From contig NZ_LQIU01000045.1 of NCBI RefSeq assembly GCF_001499995.1, positions 124,001-188,000 on the forward strand: 64,000 bases of DNA, written 5' to 3'. The notes below the pieces were generated by a model that saw only the letters and a program-made list of their open reading frames with translations, had not been told where the DNA came from and did no database searches. This document shows, piece after piece, positions 61,369 through 64,000 of this stretch (position 1 is its first letter; each line of letters starts with the position of its first letter). The stretch is from Mycobacterium sp. IS-1496 (GTDB lineage: Bacteria; Actinomycetota; Actinomycetes; Mycobacteriales; Mycobacteriaceae). The translations under genes were made by a program, and so were the position numbers.

Positions 61369-62538
61369 GTGACCATTCAATTGCACTGGTTCCTGCCCAC
61401 CTACGGGGACAGCCGCCTGATCGTCGGTGGCGGCCACGGCATGCCCGCCGGCGCTGCGCACGGCGACCGCGACGCCTCGATCGACTACCTGGGCTCGATC
61501 GTGCGCGCGGCCGAGTCGTTCGGCTTCACCGGTGCGCTGATCCCGACGGGCGCGTGGTGCGAGGACGCGTTCATCACCGCCGCGTTGCTGGCCCGCGAGA
61601 CGACGTCGCTGGCGTTCCTCGTCGCCTTCCGCCCCGGCCTGGTCAGCCCGACGCTGTCGGCGCAGATGGCCGCGACGTTCGCCCGCCACGCCCCTGGGCG
61701 CATCCTGCTCAACGTCGTCGTCGGCGGCGAGGCGCACGAGCAGCGTGCGTTCGGCGACCACCTCGACAAGGACGGCCGCTACCAACGCTGCGACGAGTTC
61801 CTCGACGTCGTGCGCCGCCTGTGGGCGGGTGAGACGGTATCGCTCGACGGTGAGCACATCCAGGTCGAGAACGCGGCGATCCCGACGCTGCCGAACCCGG
61901 TGCCGCCGTTGTACTTCGGTGGCAGCTCGGCCGCCGCGGGCCCCGTCGCCGCCAAGCACTCCGACGTCTATCTGACGTGGGGCGAACCACCGGCGGCGGT
62001 GGCCGAGAAGATCGCGTGGATCCGCGGGCTGGCCGAAGCGGAGGGCCGCCAGGTCCGCTTCGGGATCCGCCTGCACACCATCTCCCGCGACACCGCCGAC
62101 GAGGCGTGGCAGCAGGCCGACAAGCTGGTCGCCGCGCTCGACGAGGAGACCGTGCGCAAAGCACAGGAAGGGTTGCACCGCAGCCAGTCCGAGGGCCAGA
62201 AGCGGATGCTCGCCCTGCACGAGGAGAACCGGCGCAACGGCAGCTGGAGCGACGCCCGCACCCTCGAAGTGGCCCCGAACCTGTGGGCGGGCGTAGGTCT
62301 GGTGCGGGGCGGCGCGGGCACGGCGCTGGTCGGCAGCCACGCCGAGGTGGCCGACCGGATCACCGAATACGCCGAGATCGGTATCGACGAGTTCATCTTC
62401 TCCGGCTATCCGCACCTCGAGGAGTTGTTCTGGTTCGGTGAGGGCGTCGTCCCGATCCTGCGCGAGCGCGGGCTGTTCAAGGGCCAGGCCTCATCGGCGT
62501 CCCCGGCGCACATCCCGTTCATCGGCGCAACGCGATGA
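61369..62538 (+). CDS. SsuD/SfnG-like FMNH2-dependent monooxygenase
   Basis: The protein has 389 residues from GTG 61369, with TTAGGAG overlapping the previous stop. The LLM-class pattern includes HWFLPTYGDSR, RPGLVSPTLSAQMAATF, GRILLNVVVGGEAHEQ and PPLYFGGSSAAA. This fits alkanesulfonate/dimethylsulfone monooxygenases (SsuD, SfnG), which release sulfite from carbon-sulfur bonds. It overlaps the SfnB-like gene by 4 bases. Confidence 0.88.
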   Translation: MTIQLHWFLPTYGDSRLIVGGGHGMPAGAAHGDRDASIDYLGSIVRAAESFGFTGALIPTGAWCEDAFITAALLARETTSLAFLVAFRPGLVSPTLSAQMAATFARHAPGRILLNVVVGGEAHEQRAFGDHLDKDGRYQRCDEFLDVVRRLWAGETVSLDGEHIQVENAAIPTLPNPVPPLYFGGSSAAAGPVAAKHSDVYLTWGEPPAAVAEKIAWIRGLAEAEGRQVRFGIRLHTISRDTADEAWQQADKLVAALDEETVRKAQEGLHRSQSEGQKRMLALHEENRRNGSWSDARTLEVAPNLWAGVGLVRGGAGTALVGSHAEVADRITEYAEIGIDEFIFSGYPHLEELFWFGEGVVPILRERGLFKGQASSASPAHIPFIGATR

Positions 62539-63731
62539 CGGTGATCGCCTCCGCGGACGACGCGCTGGACGTCGCGGCGAAGCTGTCCGCCGAGTTCGAC
62601 GCCGAGGCCTCCGCTCGCGACACCGAGCGGCAACTCCCGCACGAACAGGTACGCGCACTCAAAGAGTCCGGTCTGCTGGCGATTTCGGTGCCGGTCGAGC
62701 ACGGTGGCATCGACGCGCCCGCGACCGTACTGGCCGAGGTGTTTCGGCTGATCGCCCACGCCGACCCGTCCTTGTCACAGATCCCGCACTCGCACTTCGT
62801 GTTCCTCGAGGCACTGCGGTTGCAGGGCACCGCCGATCAGCAGGCCTACTTCTACCGGCAGGTGCTCGACGGGGCGCTGCTGGCGAACGCGCAGTCCGAA
62901 CGGGGGCCGCATCCGATCGACGTCGACACCACGACGCTGACCGGGCTGCCGTCGGGTGACTACGTGTTGACGGGACGCAAGTTCTACTCGACGGGTGCGC
63001 TGTTCGCGGACTGGGCGGTCGTGCGGGCGTCGCTCGACGACGGGTCGGTGCCGACGGCGTCGACGCCCAAGGCGGTCGCATTCGTTCCGCGCGACGCCAC
63101 CGGGGTCGAGATCGTCGACGACTGGGAGGGCATGGGTCAGCGGACGACGGCGTCGGGAACGGTGACGCTGACCGACGTCGCGGTGCCCGCCGAACACGTC
63201 GTGCCGTTCTCGCCGATCTTCTCCGAGCCGACGACCTACGGCGCGCGAGCGCAGTTGCTGCACAGCGCAATCGACGTCGGCATCGCGACGGGTGCGCTGG
63301 CCGCCGGGGTGCGCCAGGCCGAGCGGGCCCGCCCACACTTCGAGGCGAACGTCGCGACGGCGGTCGACGATCCGACGCTGATCCAGGCGGCCGCCGAGTT
63401 GACCGTGACGGTCCGTGGGGCGCAGGCGCTGCTCGTCGAGGCGGCGCGGGCGGTGGACACCGCCACCGAGCATCTGACCGAGGAGTCGGCGGCCGCGGCG
63501 TCGGTGGCCGTGGCCGTCGCGAAGGTGGCCGCGGTGCGCGCGTCGCTGGAGGCGTCGACCGGGCTGTTCGAATTGGGCGGTACGCGAAGCGCTTCGGTGT
63601 CGGGCAACCTGTCCCGCTACTGGCGTGACGCGCGCACCCACACGCTGCACGACCCGGTGCGGTGGAAGCTGCAGCACATCGGCCGCTACACGCTGTCGGG
63701 CACGCACCCGCCCCGCCACGGCCAGATCTGA
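62535..63731 (+). CDS. SfnB/DszC-like acyl-CoA-dehydrogenase-fold oxidoreductase
   Basis: The protein has 398 residues from ATG 62535. The acyl-CoA-dehydrogenase fold is recognisable (LKESGLLAISVPVEHGGIDA, PSLSQIPHSHFVFLEALRLQ, SGTVTLTDVAVPAEHV, and LFELGGTRSASVSGNLSRYW). This group (SfnB, DszC) uses reduced flavin to oxygenate sulfur compounds rather than dehydrogenating acyl-CoA. It is the last gene of the organosulfur operon. Confidence 0.87.
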   Translation: MTVIASADDALDVAAKLSAEFDAEASARDTERQLPHEQVRALKESGLLAISVPVEHGGIDAPATVLAEVFRLIAHADPSLSQIPHSHFVFLEALRLQGTADQQAYFYRQVLDGALLANAQSERGPHPIDVDTTTLTGLPSGDYVLTGRKFYSTGALFADWAVVRASLDDGSVPTASTPKAVAFVPRDATGVEIVDDWEGMGQRTTASGTVTLTDVAVPAEHVVPFSPIFSEPTTYGARAQLLHSAIDVGIATGALAAGVRQAERARPHFEANVATAVDDPTLIQAAAELTVTVRGAQALLVEAARAVDTATEHLTEESAAAASVAVAVAKVAAVRASLEASTGLFELGGTRSASVSGNLSRYWRDARTHTLHDPVRWKLQHIGRYTLSGTHPPRHGQI

Positions 63732-63744
63732 TTCCCGCGTGCGC

Positions 63745-64000
63745 CTAGAGCCGACGTAGCCTTCGCACCCGGTCGGCCATGGTCCGCCGCGACACCGACG
63801 TGTCGAAGGCGAACGCATCGAACCCGTGCGGACAGCCCGGGTGCACATGCAGTTCGGTCGGCACACCGGCCGCGGCGAGGCGGCGGGCGAACTCGACGTC
63901 CTCGTCGCGGAAGATGTCCAGATCTCCGGTGTCGAGATAGGTGGGCGGCAGCCCGGAGAGGTCGGTGGCACGCGCGGGGGCCGCGTACGGGGAGACGTCC
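63745..64000 (-). CDS. Alpha/beta hydrolase (HSL/lipase family), C-terminal fragment
   Basis: Only the last 84 codons are in the window; the gene enters from the right edge. The readable end contains LPPTYLDTGDLDIFRDEDVE, then FARRLAAAGVPTELHVHPGC and PHGFDAFA, the catalytic Asp and His region of the alpha/beta-hydrolase-3 (hormone-sensitive lipase) family. The nucleophile serine lies outside the window. It converges on the sulfur operon, 13 bp away. Confidence 0.85.
   Translation of the reverse strand, partial: DVSPYAAPARATDLSGLPPTYLDTGDLDIFRDEDVEFARRLAAAGVPTELHVHPGCPHGFDAFAFDTSVSRRTMADRVRRLRRL

Overview
This 64 kb window is high-GC actinobacterial chromosome and most likely comes from an environmental, fast-growing mycobacterium (Mycobacteriaceae). 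The evidence is its gene order. A hadA-type (3R)-hydroxyacyl-ACP dehydratase, rpmG, tRNA-Met and tRNA-Thr, a glyoxalase-II-like hydrolase, an echA3-type crotonase and recC-recB-recD form, as I remember it, one contiguous conserved block in Mycobacterium tuberculosis (about Rv0629c to Rv0635). Here that block is split by a roughly 30 kb accessory island.

1-3167: core genes. These are hadA (partial), rpmG, two tRNAs, an NsrR-flavohaemoglobin nitric-oxide defence pair and a metallo-beta-lactamase-fold hydrolase.

3384-33627: the island, a complete-looking contractile injection system (CIS) of the eCIS/phage-tail-like type. Left arm (+): a DUF2235 hydrolase-like protein lacking its nucleophile, a degenerate LuxR/NarL regulator, a Pvc16-like tail terminator, a Pvc15-like AAA+ ATPase, a lipoprotein and a membrane-anchored trypsin-like protease with a zinc ribbon. 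Centre (-): a zinc-ribbon/Ig-like membrane protein, a 1281-residue effector ending in a zinc-dependent nucleic-acid-deaminase-like domain (HAE and PCxxC motifs), and a DUF4157 HExxH protein. Right arm (+), transcribed divergently from DUF4157: sheath, tube 1, tail assembly protein, a DUF6760-like mini protein, a 694-residue Pro-rich xQR-repeat protein, tube 2, LysM baseplate hub, VgrG-like spike, PAAR tip, gp25-like, gpJ-like and gpI-like baseplate proteins. Two very large STAND-type regulators (one with a SARP domain, one with a LuxR domain) close the island on the opposite strand. No capsid, terminase or integrase gene and no tail-fibre gene is recognisable, so this is not a prophage. The layout recalls the Streptomyces CIS.

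34033-55022: core and variable genes. These are a membrane protein, HD-domain proteins, an echA3-tetR operon with a palindromic operator, an HD-GYP/LuxR fusion, a CorA transporter, an AbiEi-like protein, a ferredoxin-reductase-like flavoprotein, a marR-MFS operon with a perfect 13-bp inverted repeat, and recC-recB-(STAS-NYN/OST-HTH)-recD.

55217-64000: an SRPBCC protein, a Cys-type sulfatase, a flippase with a degenerate kinase-like domain, and an organosulfur-scavenging operon (two flavin-dependent monooxygenases plus an SfnB/DszC-like oxidoreductase). The window ends in a partial alpha/beta hydrolase.

The most novel content is the mycobacterial CIS island and its deaminase-tipped effector.
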